Shown here: piece after piece, positions 8,389 to 16,452 of the stretch
Numbering within the stretch: position 1 is the first letter of the stretch
How the letters are laid out: each line of letters opens with the position of its first letter
From: JBAZAX01 sp964568625
GTDB taxonomy: Bacteria > Babelota > Babeliae > Babelales > RVW-14
Length of the DNA: 45,229 nt
Assembly (NCBI GenBank): GCA_964568625.1
Contig: CAZMQG010000013.1
Location: 1 to 45,229 of the forward strand
Direction of reading: 5' to 3'
Notes under the pieces: generated by a model
What the model was told of the DNA's origin: nothing
Seen by the model: the letters and a program-made list of their open reading frames with translations, nothing else
Database searches by the model: none
Made by a program: the position numbers and the translations under genes

Positions 8389-10200
8389 TTACTTTTCTTT
8401 AACAGTGCTTTTTATATGAAGTTCATCAAGTTGTGCTTGATCAACAGTCGATGGAGTTTCCATCATCAAACAGGTTCCCTTTTGTGTTTTAGGAAATGCA
8501 ATAACATCACGAATTGAATCGGTTCCTGCAAACATCATAACAAGTCTATCTATTCCAAATGCAATTCCGCCATCTGGTGGATATCCAAATGTTTGTGCTT
8601 CAAGAAGAAATCCAAATCTCTCTTTTGCCTGTTCGGGTGTAATCCCAATCATTTCAAAAATTTTACTCTGAACTTTTGGATCATGAATTCTTATTGATCC
8701 GCCACCAAGCTCTTCTCCGTTACAAACAAGATCATAAGCTCTTGCCTTTACTTTACCAATTTCCATATTTTCCCAACCCTGTTGAGGACTGGTAAAAGGA
8801 TGATGCTTTGCCATCCAGCGGTTATCCTCTTCACTCCATTCAAACATTGGAAAGTCGACAACCCAAAATAGATTAAAATCATTTTTATTTATAAGATTTA
8901 AATTTTTGCCTAGCACTAAACGAAGTTGCCCAAGAATAGTCCATGCAGAGTCAAACTGACCTGCAACCAAAAATAAAGTGTCGGATTTGGTAAGTCCAGG
9001 AATATGTTTTTGTGCCAACTCAAAAAAGTTTTCCGGCAACTGCTTGGCAAGTGGAGAGTCAACCGCCCCACTCTCTTTCCATCTGATCCACAACAAAGCC
9101 TTGCCGCCAAGTTCTTTGGTTACAAGCTCAACGTATGAATCAAGTTCTGAACGACTGAATTTCTTGCCGTTTGAGCTTTCGCTCGTTGAGCCTTCGCTCG
9201 TAGCACCAACACCCGGGACACAGAGACAACCAATCTGTCCGCCGTCATTCAAAACAGTTTTGATTGGCGCGATTTCTAAATTTTTAAAAATTTCTGAAAG
9301 ATCATTAATTTCTAATCCAAAGCGAGTGTCCGGCTTGTCACTACCATATTTTGAAAATACTTCGTCGTAAGTATAACGTGGGAATGGAAGTTGCAAATCA
9401 ACGCCAAAAAATTTCTTCCATAACTCTTTGAAAAGCCCTTCACATAAATTTTGTATATCCTGCTCATCAACAAATGACATTTCAATATCAAGCTGTGTAA
9501 ATTCAGGCTGGCGGTTGGCACGAAGCGCCTCATCACGAAAACAACGCGCAATCTGAAAATAGCGTTCAAGACCACCAACAATCAAAAGTTGTTTGTATAA
9601 TTGAGGTGATTGTGGGAGCGCATAAAATGTTCCGGGTTGAATGCGACATGGAACCAAAAAATCTCGAGCTCCCTCCGGAGTACTTTTGGAGAGCACAGGA
9701 GTTTCAATTTCGTAAAAATCACTTCTGTTTAAATAATCACGCATTGCGTAAACAATATCATGACGCATCTTCAAGTAATTTTGCATTGCAGGACGGCGCA
9801 AATCAAGATATCTGTATTTTAAGCGCAAATCTTCTGAAACATTTGTTCCATCAAGTTGAAATGGTAAAGTCTGGGACTCATTAAACACTTGTACATCAGA
9901 AACTTTGAGCTCAAACTCACCGGTACTAATCTTTGAATTGATTGCACCCTGACGTTTGATTACGGTTCCCCTAACGGCAATCACATACTCACTACGAATA
10001 TCATGCGCTTTTGCAGTAGCATCGGGAGATAATTCCGGATCAAAGACAAGCTGCATCAACCCTGATCGATCACGCAGATCGACAAAAATTAGGCCACCAA
10101 GATCTCGTCGACGGTTGACCCAACCGGCAAGAACAACTTCTTTATCCAAATAACTATGGTTGATCTGTCCGCAAAATACACTACGCTTTAGGTTCTTCAT
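8389..10200 (-). CDS. aspS: Aspartate--tRNA ligase (class II, bacterial type) with a 15-bp tandem insert
   Basis: AspRS charges tRNA-Asp (or Asp and Asn if non-discriminating). I place the start at 10200 (MKNLKRSVFCGQIN), preceded by AAAGGATG; an upstream in-frame ATG at 10287 adds 29 residues with no family support. 603 residues, normal for the bacterial form with a GAD insertion domain. Seen in order: N-terminal OB-fold anticodon domain (AGWVNRRRDLGG, FVDLRDRSG), motif 1 region (FYEIETPVLSKSTPEGARD), motif 2 (RCFRDEALRANRQPEFTQLD), the GAD insert, and motif 3 (GIAFGIDRLVMM). Within the insert, residues 334-343 (TSEGSTSESS) are an extra stretch made by two 15-bp tandem units, between CVPG and the KFSRSELD helix. 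The gene appears monocistronic with its own terminator. Confidence 0.96.
   Translation of the reverse strand: MKNLKRSVFCGQINHSYLDKEVVLAGWVNRRRDLGGLIFVDLRDRSGLMQLVFDPELSPDATAKAHDIRSEYVIAVRGTVIKRQGAINSKISTGEFELKVSDVQVFNESQTLPFQLDGTNVSEDLRLKYRYLDLRRPAMQNYLKMRHDIVYAMRDYLNRSDFYEIETPVLSKSTPEGARDFLVPCRIQPGTFYALPQSPQLYKQLLIVGGLERYFQIARCFRDEALRANRQPEFTQLDIEMSFVDEQDIQNLCEGLFKELWKKFFGVDLQLPFPRYTYDEVFSKYGSDKPDTRFGLEINDLSEIFKNLEIAPIKTVLNDGGQIGCLCVPGVGATSEGSTSESSNGKKFSRSELDSYVELVTKELGGKALLWIRWKESGAVDSPLAKQLPENFFELAQKHIPGLTKSDTLFLVAGQFDSAWTILGQLRLVLGKNLNLINKNDFNLFWVVDFPMFEWSEEDNRWMAKHHPFTSPQQGWENMEIGKVKARAYDLVCNGEELGGGSIRIHDPKVQSKIFEMIGITPEQAKERFGFLLEAQTFGYPPDGGIAFGIDRLVMMFAGTDSIRDVIAFPKTQKGTCLMMETPSTVDQAQLDELHIKSTVKEK
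9172..9201 (-). repeat. 15-bp tandem duplication with internal palindromes inside aspS
   Basis: Read on the gene strand the unit is ACGAGCGAAGGCTCA followed by ACGAGCGAAAGCTCA. Each unit holds a GAGC...GCTC palindrome. It codes for TSEGS TSESS, a Ser/Thr/Glu stretch in the GAD region. Confidence 0.85.
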
Positions 10201-10447
10201 TGAATTTTCCACGACATCCTTTCGCAAAAGTGCAAAGTATAATAATTTCTGTTTAAAAGCATAATTAATACGGTATATTAAAGCCAAATTTTAACGTAAA
10301 TTAAATGTTCTGACAAATTCAAATAAAACCAAATACAATTAGACCCAAATGTGTGCATATATATAAACCATAATATATATGTATAACACCGAATAAGTGT
10401 TTCTACTGGTAACTTCAACATAAAATGAGTGTGTAATAATTTTCCAC
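10201..10447. other. Divergent spacer between aspS and the small leader ORF
   Basis: Non-coding and AT-rich. It holds the inverted repeat CATATATAT/ATATATATG (10356-10364 and 10373-10381, 8-base loop), which could be an operator or a cruciform between the two diverging transcripts. I see no convincing aspS promoter. Confidence 0.45.
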
Positions 10448-10476
10448 TTGAAAACCCAAACTTATTATGTTATGTT
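10448..10476 (+). promoter_or_regulatory. Sigma-70-type promoter for the 60-codon ORF
   Basis: TTGAAA (10448-10453), a 17-base spacer, then TATGTT (10471-10476). It is about 50 bases upstream of the start codon at 10526. Confidence 0.6.
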
Positions 10477-10525
10477 TTAAATTAAGATTGTTTTTTAATT
10501 TTAGATTATTAAAAGAGTATCGATT

Positions 10526-10708
10526 ATGAAAAAGTTACAAGCATTTAGTTCTGATGCTTTAAACCAAGCAGCTCTCTTTGGACAAGAAATTGTCACAAGA
10601 CAAGAAGTTGTCATCGATACTATTTTTTCTAATTCCCGCACTATTTCTCATACATCATTCTGGGCAATTTATTTTAACAAACGCACATGCCGGGGATTAG
10701 GTGCCTGA
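10526..10708 (+). CDS. 60-residue ORF, candidate leader peptide or small protein
   Basis: It starts at an ATG with AAAAGAG upstream and has its own promoter. The product (MKKLQAFSSDALNQAAL...FWAIYFNKRTCRGLGA) has no signal peptide, membrane segment or motif I know. What makes it notable is what follows: the 3' end of the ORF contains TGCCGGGG (10687-10694), a perfect complement of CCCCGGCA (10738-10745) in the left arm of the terminator. The transcript can therefore fold either into the terminator or into an alternative hairpin spanning the stop codon, the layout of translation-coupled attenuators. The C-terminal codons (Phe, Trp, Tyr, Arg, Cys) would be where a stalled ribosome acts. It may equally be a plain small protein with a terminator. 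Confidence 0.5.
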   Translation: MKKLQAFSSDALNQAALFGQEIVTRQEVVIDTIFSNSRTISHTSFWAIYFNKRTCRGLGA

Positions 10709-10733
10709 AATTTAGAAAAACATTAAAAATATC

Positions 10734-10767
10734 TAAGCCCCGGCAAAAACAGCCGGGGCTTTTTTTA
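10734..10767 (+). terminator. Terminator after the 60-codon ORF, possible attenuator
   Basis: A GC-rich stem (AAGCCCCCGGC with GCCGGGGCTT, one bulged C), a short A-rich loop and T7. The left arm can also pair with 10687-10694 upstream. Confidence 0.9.
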
Positions 10768-10830
10768 TGATCATTGTTCTGTGAAATGTAAAATAAAACT
10801 TAGAGATAAACAAAACTTAGAAAGGAAATC

Positions 10831-10872
10831 ATGAACTATTATTTTAAACAATCAAATAACCCCGTACCATAA
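10831..10872 (+). CDS. Possible 13-residue microprotein
   Basis: MNYYFKQSNNPVP, starting six bases after AAAGGAA, a better ribosome site than many real genes here. It stands alone 49 bases before the next gene, so it could be an upstream leader ORF of that gene. There is no other evidence that it is made. Confidence 0.2.
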   Translation: MNYYFKQSNNPVP

Positions 10873-10921
10873 AATTATTTATTTAAATTAAAAGGAGTCT
10901 CGACTCTGAAAGGATTCTATC

Positions 10922-11317
10922 ATGAGCAAAAAGGTAACATTAATCATATTACTATTAATCGCCGCAATATCTGCTGAAACATTTTTTTCCATGGAAGCAT
11001 CAGAACATACGCACGAAGAACAAGAACTGGAATTAATTGTTAATCCGGATGAAGACGCTAGCATACAAGATATTGAAGACGAAATATCTGGAACTTTCAT
11101 AGAAAATATTTATAAAAAATTGGCATCAAAGTACAAAATTCACAAAGTATCAGTGAAAAACTTTCAAATTAAAAAAACATCAACAAACAACTGGTTCAAT
11201 TTTAATGGCTACTCACGTAAAGAATCCTTTAATTATAAACAAATTACAAAAAGCTTTAGAACAAATCATCAATACTCAAACACTTGGCAAAGCCTCTACT
11301 CCCAATACTGTTACTAA
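10922..11317 (+). CDS. Small secreted protein, unknown function
   Basis: 131 residues. The start has AAAGGATT nine bases upstream. Residues 1-21 form a signal peptide (KKVTLIILLLIAAISAETFF). The mature N-terminus is very acidic and carries a short His/Glu stretch (SEHTHEEQELE, then NPDEDASIQDIEDE). The C-terminal half is the opposite, Lys/Asn/Tyr/Ser-rich and basic. That charge split suggests a metal- or polycation-binding head or an intramolecular salt-bridged fold, but I recognise no family. It lies downstream of the putative attenuator and is followed by a strong terminator, so it is either monocistronic or the gene controlled by the leader. Confidence 0.7.
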   Translation: MSKKVTLIILLLIAAISAETFFSMEASEHTHEEQELELIVNPDEDASIQDIEDEISGTFIENIYKKLASKYKIHKVSVKNFQIKKTSTNNWFNFNGYSRKESFNYKQITKSFRTNHQYSNTWQSLYSQYCY

Positions 11318-11334
11318 TGTAACATACGATTGAG

Positions 11335-11379
11335 AAACCCCGACAATTTTGCTTCGGCAATATTTGTCGGGGTTTTATT
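11335..11379. terminator. Terminator between convergent genes, UUCG inner loop
   Basis: Outer stem AAACCCCGACAA/TTGTCGGGGTTT; inside it TTGC-TTCG-GCAA, the stable UUCG tetraloop. It is T-rich on the right and A-rich on the left, and serves the small secreted gene (+) and possibly the thiol transporter gene (-). Confidence 0.9.
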
Positions 11380-11400
11380 TTGTGTTCTTATAAATTAATT

Positions 11401-12333
11401 TTATATAAAATTTAACACCAAATATGTTGCAACAATTGCAAAAAACATCCCTAAAAACCACTTAATTTTAGTGCTTAATCCAACTCCCACATAATAAGCG
11501 GTATAGAAATAATAAATTGACGCCACAATACAAATTGCCGCATAAAGATAGTTAATTGCTGGCGCCCAAAGAATATTCCGTGACATGTGAACACAAATAC
11601 CAAGCATCACAAAACCAAAAAATGTCTTCACTTCATTCATCCACTCACCAGCTCTTGGTAAAACATTAAGAGAAGCTGAAAACATTCCAATGAATATAAG
11701 TAAAAAACCCATTCCCAAAGCAAATAGAAACATTGCAAAAAAACCCAGAATCGGATTCCCTTTTTCTGCGACCAAAGTTAAAAGCATCGCTAATGCGGGA
11801 GTTAAACAAGGGGATGCAACAGATCCTGCAAAAAGCCCCAGCAAAAAACTTTTTAGAAATGGATGCTTTGCAGACCGAGCTTGTCCACCTGAAGACAACT
11901 GTCCAGTCGAAGACTGCTCAGCCGAGGGCTGTTCAGAAACAGTTGGTTGTGTATGTCGTGTGAAAAAGTCAGGAATTGTAATTTCGTAAAAACCAAATAA
12001 TGAGAACGCAAGATATAAAAACAAAAGCACAATAAAAACTGTAAACCATGGGTTCGATGTCCACTGCCCAAACATCACAGAAGTGGTTGCTGAGATAAAA
12101 CCTAATGTTGCATAAACCGTTGCTAACCCCAAAACATAAAAAAATCCTGTTAATAAACCACGCCCCAATGAATGGGTTGCCTGAGTTTGCATGATACCTA
12201 TGGTTATTGGAATCATTGGGTAAACACATGGAGTAAAACTTATAAGAATACCGGATAAAAAAGATAATAATAAAATCCACACCATTGATGCATCGGCCGT
12301 CATGCTTTGTTTGAGCAGTGATAATATATCCAT
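11401..12333 (-). CDS. DsbD/CcdA-type thiol-disulfide transmembrane transporter
   Basis: This family carries electrons from cytoplasmic thioredoxin across the inner membrane to reduce periplasmic disulfides or cytochrome c maturation proteins. 310 residues, which fits the membrane part of DsbD (LIKE the beta domain) without its periplasmic alpha and gamma domains. About eight membrane segments are visible. The paired cysteines are in SGILISFTPCVYPMIPI (near residue 37) and AGSVASPCLTPALAML, the redox pair of the family. Start at the ATG with AAGGAG upstream. The loop after transmembrane segment 3 carries a stretch of about 30 residues rich in Ser/Gln/Gly/Glu (TVSEQPSAEQSSTGQLSSGG), coded by palindromic DNA; DsbD homologues I remember are shorter here. 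ccdA would be an alternative name. Confidence 0.88.
   Translation of the reverse strand: MDILSLLKQSMTADASMVWILLLSFLSGILISFTPCVYPMIPITIGIMQTQATHSLGRGLLTGFFYVLGLATVYATLGFISATTSVMFGQWTSNPWFTVFIVLLFLYLAFSLFGFYEITIPDFFTRHTQPTVSEQPSAEQSSTGQLSSGGQARSAKHPFLKSFLLGLFAGSVASPCLTPALAMLLTLVAEKGNPILGFFAMFLFALGMGFLLIFIGMFSASLNVLPRAGEWMNEVKTFFGFVMLGICVHMSRNILWAPAINYLYAAICIVASIYYFYTAYYVGVGLSTKIKWFLGMFFAIVATYLVLNFI
11868..11958 (-). repeat. Low-complexity palindromic insert in the DsbD-like gene
   Basis: An in-frame segment of about 90 bases, richer in G+C than its gene, with a CAGTC-TTC-GACTG palindrome. It codes for a Ser/Gln/Glu/Gly loop between membrane segments. Confidence 0.5.
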
Positions 12334-12513
12334 AAATTCTCCTTAATTTTAAAAACTAAATTTAATTATTTTATACATACAAGAACGCAAATAAACAATA
12401 AAACATAAAAAGACTCTCGACTTTTATTTATTTTGAATTATTATTCTTTCACGGATCCGTGATTTCTATAGAATTTTAAAATAACCCTAAAAATAAATTA
12501 AGATTGGATTATT

Positions 12514-13125
12514 ATGAATACACAAAAAGTCATATTTTTAAGTTTGGGTATACTAATTTCATCCAAGTTTGGTAACGCCGCTGTACAACAACCAAATTTA
12601 GTCGGATTGCGCTGCGAATTTAACGGAAATATAGAGTTTTCGCTTCCTCAAAATGTTTTTGAATCTTACAGCCAGTTGGAAAATGAACTTAGAATAAAAA
12701 ACCCGGAATCATTCTACGACGCAAGTAAAATATGTGATGTGGTAATTGACAAATATATGAATGGAACAGGAATGCGTTACAAATGTAATCTTGAACCATC
12801 GCAGTGGATATGGTTAATGAAAGATACTGCTATACGCATGACATTAAAACCAAACCTACAAAAAACAATTTATCCCCACAAAGACGTTTACTTTTATAAT
12901 ATTTTCAGTAAACCGCTTCATTTCTCACTTTCAAAAGTAGAATTTGAGGAACTAAAGGATAGCATTCATATTCAATTAGGTGATCGCGAAATTACATTAA
13001 CAAACATTTCATCTTATTATGAAGATGAGACAAATAGATATCACTTCACACTTACACTAGGAATGGCGATCAGATATCCATGCGAATCAAGATTAAATCT
13101 TGCATTGGAAAATGAATCAAAATAA
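12514..13125 (+). CDS. Secreted protein, unknown function
   Basis: 203 residues. Residues 1-22 look like a signal peptide (KVIFLSLGILISSKFGNA). The mature part contains an even number of cysteines (C34, C65, C91 and one near the C-terminus) and alternating strand-like stretches (GLRCEFNGNIEFSLP, DSIHIQLGDREITLTN, YHFTLTLGMAI), so a small disulfide-bonded beta-rich periplasmic or secreted fold is likely. It matches no family I know. The ribosome site is weak (GGAT). It is a single gene, closed by a clear terminator. Presence of a DsbD-like reductase directly upstream on the other strand may be relevant to disulfide handling, but that is only a neighbourhood argument. Confidence 0.72.
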   Translation: MNTQKVIFLSLGILISSKFGNAAVQQPNLVGLRCEFNGNIEFSLPQNVFESYSQLENELRIKNPESFYDASKICDVVIDKYMNGTGMRYKCNLEPSQWIWLMKDTAIRMTLKPNLQKTIYPHKDVYFYNIFSKPLHFSLSKVEFEELKDSIHIQLGDREITLTNISSYYEDETNRYHFTLTLGMAIRYPCESRLNLALENESK

Positions 13126-13153
13126 TATAGCAACAATTATTTTTTAAAAAATC

Positions 13154-13186
13154 AAAAACCGCTTCTATTTTAGAAGCGGTTTTTTT
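13154..13186 (+). terminator. Terminator after the 203-residue secreted protein gene
   Basis: AAAAACCGCTTCTA stem with its complement, 3-base loop, T7. Confidence 0.93.
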
Positions 13187-13279
13187 ACAAATTTGACTGT
13201 AAAATCTTATCCTGTAAACTTATTTGAAACAGCATAAAACAAAGACCTAAAAGCCGTAAAAATCAAGGGTTAGAAGACC

Positions 13280-13852
13280 ATGGCCAAGAAACTTTATTAC
13301 GTAACATCCAATTCAGGAAAATTTCAAGAAGTCTCTACTTTTTTGGCTGAACACAACCCTGAAATAGAGCTCGAACAACTCTCTTTTGATATCGAAGAAA
13401 TCCAAACAGACGATCAAATGAAAATTGCAATCGATAAGGCACAAAAAGCATGGAATGTCATAAAAAAGCCATTACTTTTGGATGATGCCGGAATTTATTT
13501 TAATCGATACGACAAATTCCCTGGAACCATGTCAAAATTTGTCTCTATGGGAATTGGCTTTGAAGGAATGAAGCGAATTTTTGACGAAGGAGACAAGGCT
13601 TACTTTCTTCTTTACATGATTTATATTGATGGGCCTGAATCTTACCATGTTTTTGAGGGACGCTGTGACGGTTATCTAACCAAGCCGAAAATTTCTGATG
13701 CACACCCAAATCTACCTTATGATGCATACTTTATTCCAAACAATGAAAAACTAACCTACGCTCAAATCAGAAACACCCCATTAGCCCAAAAATATCTTTA
13801 TCGTTTGCAAGCTTTGAAAAAATTTTTAGAATGGTATAAAAACAAAATTTAA
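13280..13852 (+). CDS. rdgB: Non-canonical purine NTP pyrophosphatase (Ham1/RdgB family)
   Basis: RdgB hydrolyses dITP, ITP and XTP to the monophosphate and keeps deaminated purines out of DNA and RNA. 190 residues, usual length. Seen: YVTSNSGKFQEV at residues 6-17 (the family's (V/A)T.N..K..E nucleotide-binding start), the acidic DIEEIQTDD stretch, the LLLDDAGIYFNRYDKFPGTMSKF motif (usual ED(S/T)GL...L.G.PG..S), and GYDAYFIP-like LPYDAYFIPNNE near the end. The second catalytic Asp pair (DD) is kept, while Glu is replaced in the ED(S/T)G motif. The start is the first ATG after AGAAG. It is followed 13 bases later by ftsY on the same strand, so the two may share a transcript. Confidence 0.9.
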   Translation: MAKKLYYVTSNSGKFQEVSTFLAEHNPEIELEQLSFDIEEIQTDDQMKIAIDKAQKAWNVIKKPLLLDDAGIYFNRYDKFPGTMSKFVSMGIGFEGMKRIFDEGDKAYFLLYMIYIDGPESYHVFEGRCDGYLTKPKISDAHPNLPYDAYFIPNNEKLTYAQIRNTPLAQKYLYRLQALKKFLEWYKNKI

Positions 13853-13865
13853 ACAGGATTTAATT

Positions 13866-14792
13866 ATGTTCGGCTTTATAAAAGACAAAATTAAAAAAGT
13901 TTACAACACATTTACAAGTCAAATTAGTACCATCTTCTCTCGTAATAAGCTTGATGAACAGCTATTAAAAGATCTTTCCATATTACTTATTTCAGCAGAT
14001 ACCGGAGCAAAAACAACAAATGACATAATTACACAACTTAAAGCAGACATCGGTTCCGCTAAAATTAAAGATATTGATGAGGTAAAAACAGCACTTGAAA
14101 AATTGCTATTATCGCAACTTACTTTACCACAACTCTCATCACCTCAACCTTCAACCGTAAATCTTCTACCTAAAATAACATTACTTGTTGGAATCAACGG
14201 TAGTGGAAAAACCACATTCAGCGCCAAATTGGCTAACATCATGCACAAACAGGGGAAACGTGTAATTCTTGTAGCAGGTGATACTTTTCGTGCAGCAGCT
14301 ACACAACAATTAATGGAATGGGGTACAAAAATTGGGGTACCTGTATTTGTGGGTCGTGAAAACCAAGACCCTGCATCTGTTATTTTTGATGCTTGCAAAA
14401 AATTTAAAGATGAAAATTATGACCATATCATAATAGATACGGCGGGCAGGCTTCAAACTAAAGTAAACTTAATGAAAGAACTTGAAAAAATTCGAAAGAT
14501 CATAGATAAACAGATCTCTGATCAAATTTCAGGATGTGATATCAGTACGTGGCTTACAATAGATGCCATGATCGGCCAAAACTCCTTAAGACAGGCAGAG
14601 CTATTCGAACAAGCAACTGCGTTGAATGGAGTTGTCCTGACAAAACTTGACGGAACAGGAAAAGGCGGTATCGTTTTCTCTATAACACAACAATTTAAAA
14701 TTCCAATTTTATACACAACATTTGGAGAAAAGCTTGAGGATATAAAGGTATTTGATGCAAAAGAGTATGTACACGGATTACTCTATGAATAA
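13866..14792 (+). CDS. ftsY: Signal recognition particle receptor FtsY
   Basis: FtsY docks SRP-bound ribosomes at the inner membrane through GTP-dependent pairing with Ffh. 308 residues, the compact NG-domain form without the long acidic A domain of E. coli. Seen in order: amphipathic N-terminus (MFGFIKDKIKKVYNTF, likely membrane-targeting), N domain helices, G1 GINGSGKTT at about 108-116, DTFRAAATQQL from 139, the G3 DTAGR at 191, G4 TKLDGTGKGG at 259, and the closing GEKLEDIKVFDAKEYVHGLL. The Q-D-P region (ENQDPASV) of SRP GTPases is present. It sits 13 bases after rdgB and 22 before a coiled-coil secreted gene, so a small (+) operon is likely. Confidence 0.96.
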   Translation: MFGFIKDKIKKVYNTFTSQISTIFSRNKLDEQLLKDLSILLISADTGAKTTNDIITQLKADIGSAKIKDIDEVKTALEKLLLSQLTLPQLSSPQPSTVNLLPKITLLVGINGSGKTTFSAKLANIMHKQGKRVILVAGDTFRAAATQQLMEWGTKIGVPVFVGRENQDPASVIFDACKKFKDENYDHIIIDTAGRLQTKVNLMKELEKIRKIIDKQISDQISGCDISTWLTIDAMIGQNSLRQAELFEQATALNGVVLTKLDGTGKGGIVFSITQQFKIPILYTTFGEKLEDIKVFDAKEYVHGLLYE

Positions 14793-14814
14793 TAAATAAG
14801 AGAAAGGGAGAAGA

Positions 14815-15414
14815 ATGAAGAAAAGAATTATCTATTGCTCCATAGTAATGGGTACACTAGCTTGGGCACCAAATCTCAACTCAAAACACGTAATGCCAAG
14901 CCTTGAAAGGTTAAAAAACAAAGTAGAAGGCGCATTGCAAGGCCCAAAAGTATCCCTAAAAGAATTTTTAGAAAAAACAAAAAACGTTGGTAGTAAAATT
15001 TTTATAAATGGCCGAAGCGTTGAAGCATTAAATGCTGAAGCTGAACTAAAATCATTTGAAGATGAAATTAAAGAAATTGATGCCACTCTGGTTAACCTTT
15101 ACTGGTGCAAACAGGAAAATTTTGCCAAAGAACTTATAACATCAGAAACCACGCAAGCACAAAATATCTTGGCTTTACTTAAAGAAAAGTTCAAAGAAAA
15201 GTATCCTAATGTCAAATCTCCTTTAATGACATTTGCCAAAGATCTTGCAAAGGAAAATGAAACCCTGGAGATTATCAAGACCAAACTTCAAAAATCTATG
15301 ACACCTGTTAAAAAATTCAAAGAGCTCGAGAAAAAATACCTTGAACTTGCTGAAAATATGGTTAAGTATTCAGAAACACTAAATGATATAATTAAAGTAA
15401 CGGACAGTTTATAA
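14815..15414 (+). CDS. Secreted coiled-coil protein, unknown function
   Basis: 199 residues after an excellent ribosome site (AAGGGAGAAG). N-terminus MKKRIIYCSIVMGTLAWAPNLNS reads as a signal peptide. The rest is charged, Lys/Glu/Leu-rich helix with heptad-like spacing (ELKSFEDEIKEIDATLVNLY and ELEKKYLELAENMVKYSETLN), suggesting a periplasmic coiled-coil or helical bundle. One mature cysteine. No family recognised. It lies inside an apparent operon between ftsY (22 bases upstream) and prmC (3 bases downstream), an unlikely partner for either, which suggests simple co-transcription. Confidence 0.75.
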   Translation: MKKRIIYCSIVMGTLAWAPNLNSKHVMPSLERLKNKVEGALQGPKVSLKEFLEKTKNVGSKIFINGRSVEALNAEAELKSFEDEIKEIDATLVNLYWCKQENFAKELITSETTQAQNILALLKEKFKEKYPNVKSPLMTFAKDLAKENETLEIIKTKLQKSMTPVKKFKELEKKYLELAENMVKYSETLNDIIKVTDSL

Positions 15415-15417
15415 TTC

Positions 15418-16293
15418 ATGCATAAAATAGATATCTTAAATTTAATTCACACAATCGCATCCCAACTTGAAACTTGCTGCAAGGACAAGATTAATGCAGA
15501 GCAGGAAGCATGGTGGTTAGTTGAAAAGCTAACCACCAAAAGTAAAACGTGGCTACTTACCAACCCCAGAATATCTCTTTCTGCAAGTGAACAAACGCAA
15601 CTTAACCAATGGATTACAGATCGCATTCAGCACAACAAACCTCTAGCTTACATTTTGGGGAGTGTTCCCTTTTGTGATATAGAAATCTTGGTAAAACCTC
15701 CTATTTTGATTCCAAGACCGGAAACCGAGGAGTGGGTAAGTTGGCTAATCGAAAAACTAAAACAGGCAAACTTTACTAAATTCACATTGCTGGATTTATG
15801 CTGCGGGTCAGGATGTATTGGGCTTGCAATTGCAAAAGCATTTCCTAAATCAAAAATATTTGGAATTGATATTAATCCAGAGGCTATAAAATTAAGTATA
15901 AAAAACAAAAATCATAATAAAATTGAAAACATCGATTTTATACAATCAGATCTATTTGAAAATTTACCCAATAATTTTACTTGCAATCTGATTGTTAGCA
16001 ACCCCCCTTATTTGGCAAAACAGGAACTTGCACATCTAAATCCCGAGGTAAAAAACTGGGAAGATCACACAGCACTAGTTGCACAGGATGAAGGAATGTA
16101 TTTTTATCATAAAATATTCACAGAATCGCCTAATTTCCTCGTTCCAATCAACACATCCATGCCACAAATAATAGTAGAAATTGGCGTAGCGCAGAGAACA
16201 ATAGAAAATATTTTACCAACATACAAATTTAAAAATTTCATATTATACAAAGATATGCAGCAACAAGCCCGCTGGGTGGGGTGCTGGATTTGA
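15418..16293 (+). CDS. prmC: Peptide chain release factor N5-glutamine methyltransferase
   Basis: PrmC (HemK) methylates the Gln of the GGQ motif in RF1 and RF2 using S-adenosylmethionine and so raises termination efficiency. 291 residues, usual length. Seen: N-terminal helical domain with the substrate-side motif PLAYILGSVPF, IPRPETEEWV (the conserved RPETE), LDLCCGSGCIGLAIA (SAM motif I), IDINPEAIKLS, and NPPYL at 195-199, the catalytic NPPY. The start codon follows the upstream stop by three bases. No motif is missing. The last 15 residues (MQQQARWVGCW) replace the usual D.AG..R...; the R is kept. Confidence 0.95.
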   Translation: MHKIDILNLIHTIASQLETCCKDKINAEQEAWWLVEKLTTKSKTWLLTNPRISLSASEQTQLNQWITDRIQHNKPLAYILGSVPFCDIEILVKPPILIPRPETEEWVSWLIEKLKQANFTKFTLLDLCCGSGCIGLAIAKAFPKSKIFGIDINPEAIKLSIKNKNHNKIENIDFIQSDLFENLPNNFTCNLIVSNPPYLAKQELAHLNPEVKNWEDHTALVAQDEGMYFYHKIFTESPNFLVPINTSMPQIIVEIGVAQRTIENILPTYKFKNFILYKDMQQQARWVGCWI

Positions 16294-16452
16294 CAAAAAA
16301 AGAGTTTTAAAGTAGGCTCATTACATACCTAAAAACAAGATCTTTTACTTTTTACCGACTAATTATATAAAATAATTTCTATTATAAACAACTGAGCTAA
16401 TACATAATCAAATTTTGATTTAATATTTTTTTAAATAGATGGGAGTTAAAAT

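Noticed and set aside
10201..10287. Longer N-terminus of AspRS
   Set aside because: The extra 29 residues are unlike the family, and the ribosome site is just before 10200.
12040..12070. A GGTTCGA-type tRNA T-arm
   Set aside because: It is inside the DsbD-like gene and has no acceptor or anticodon arms at the right distances.
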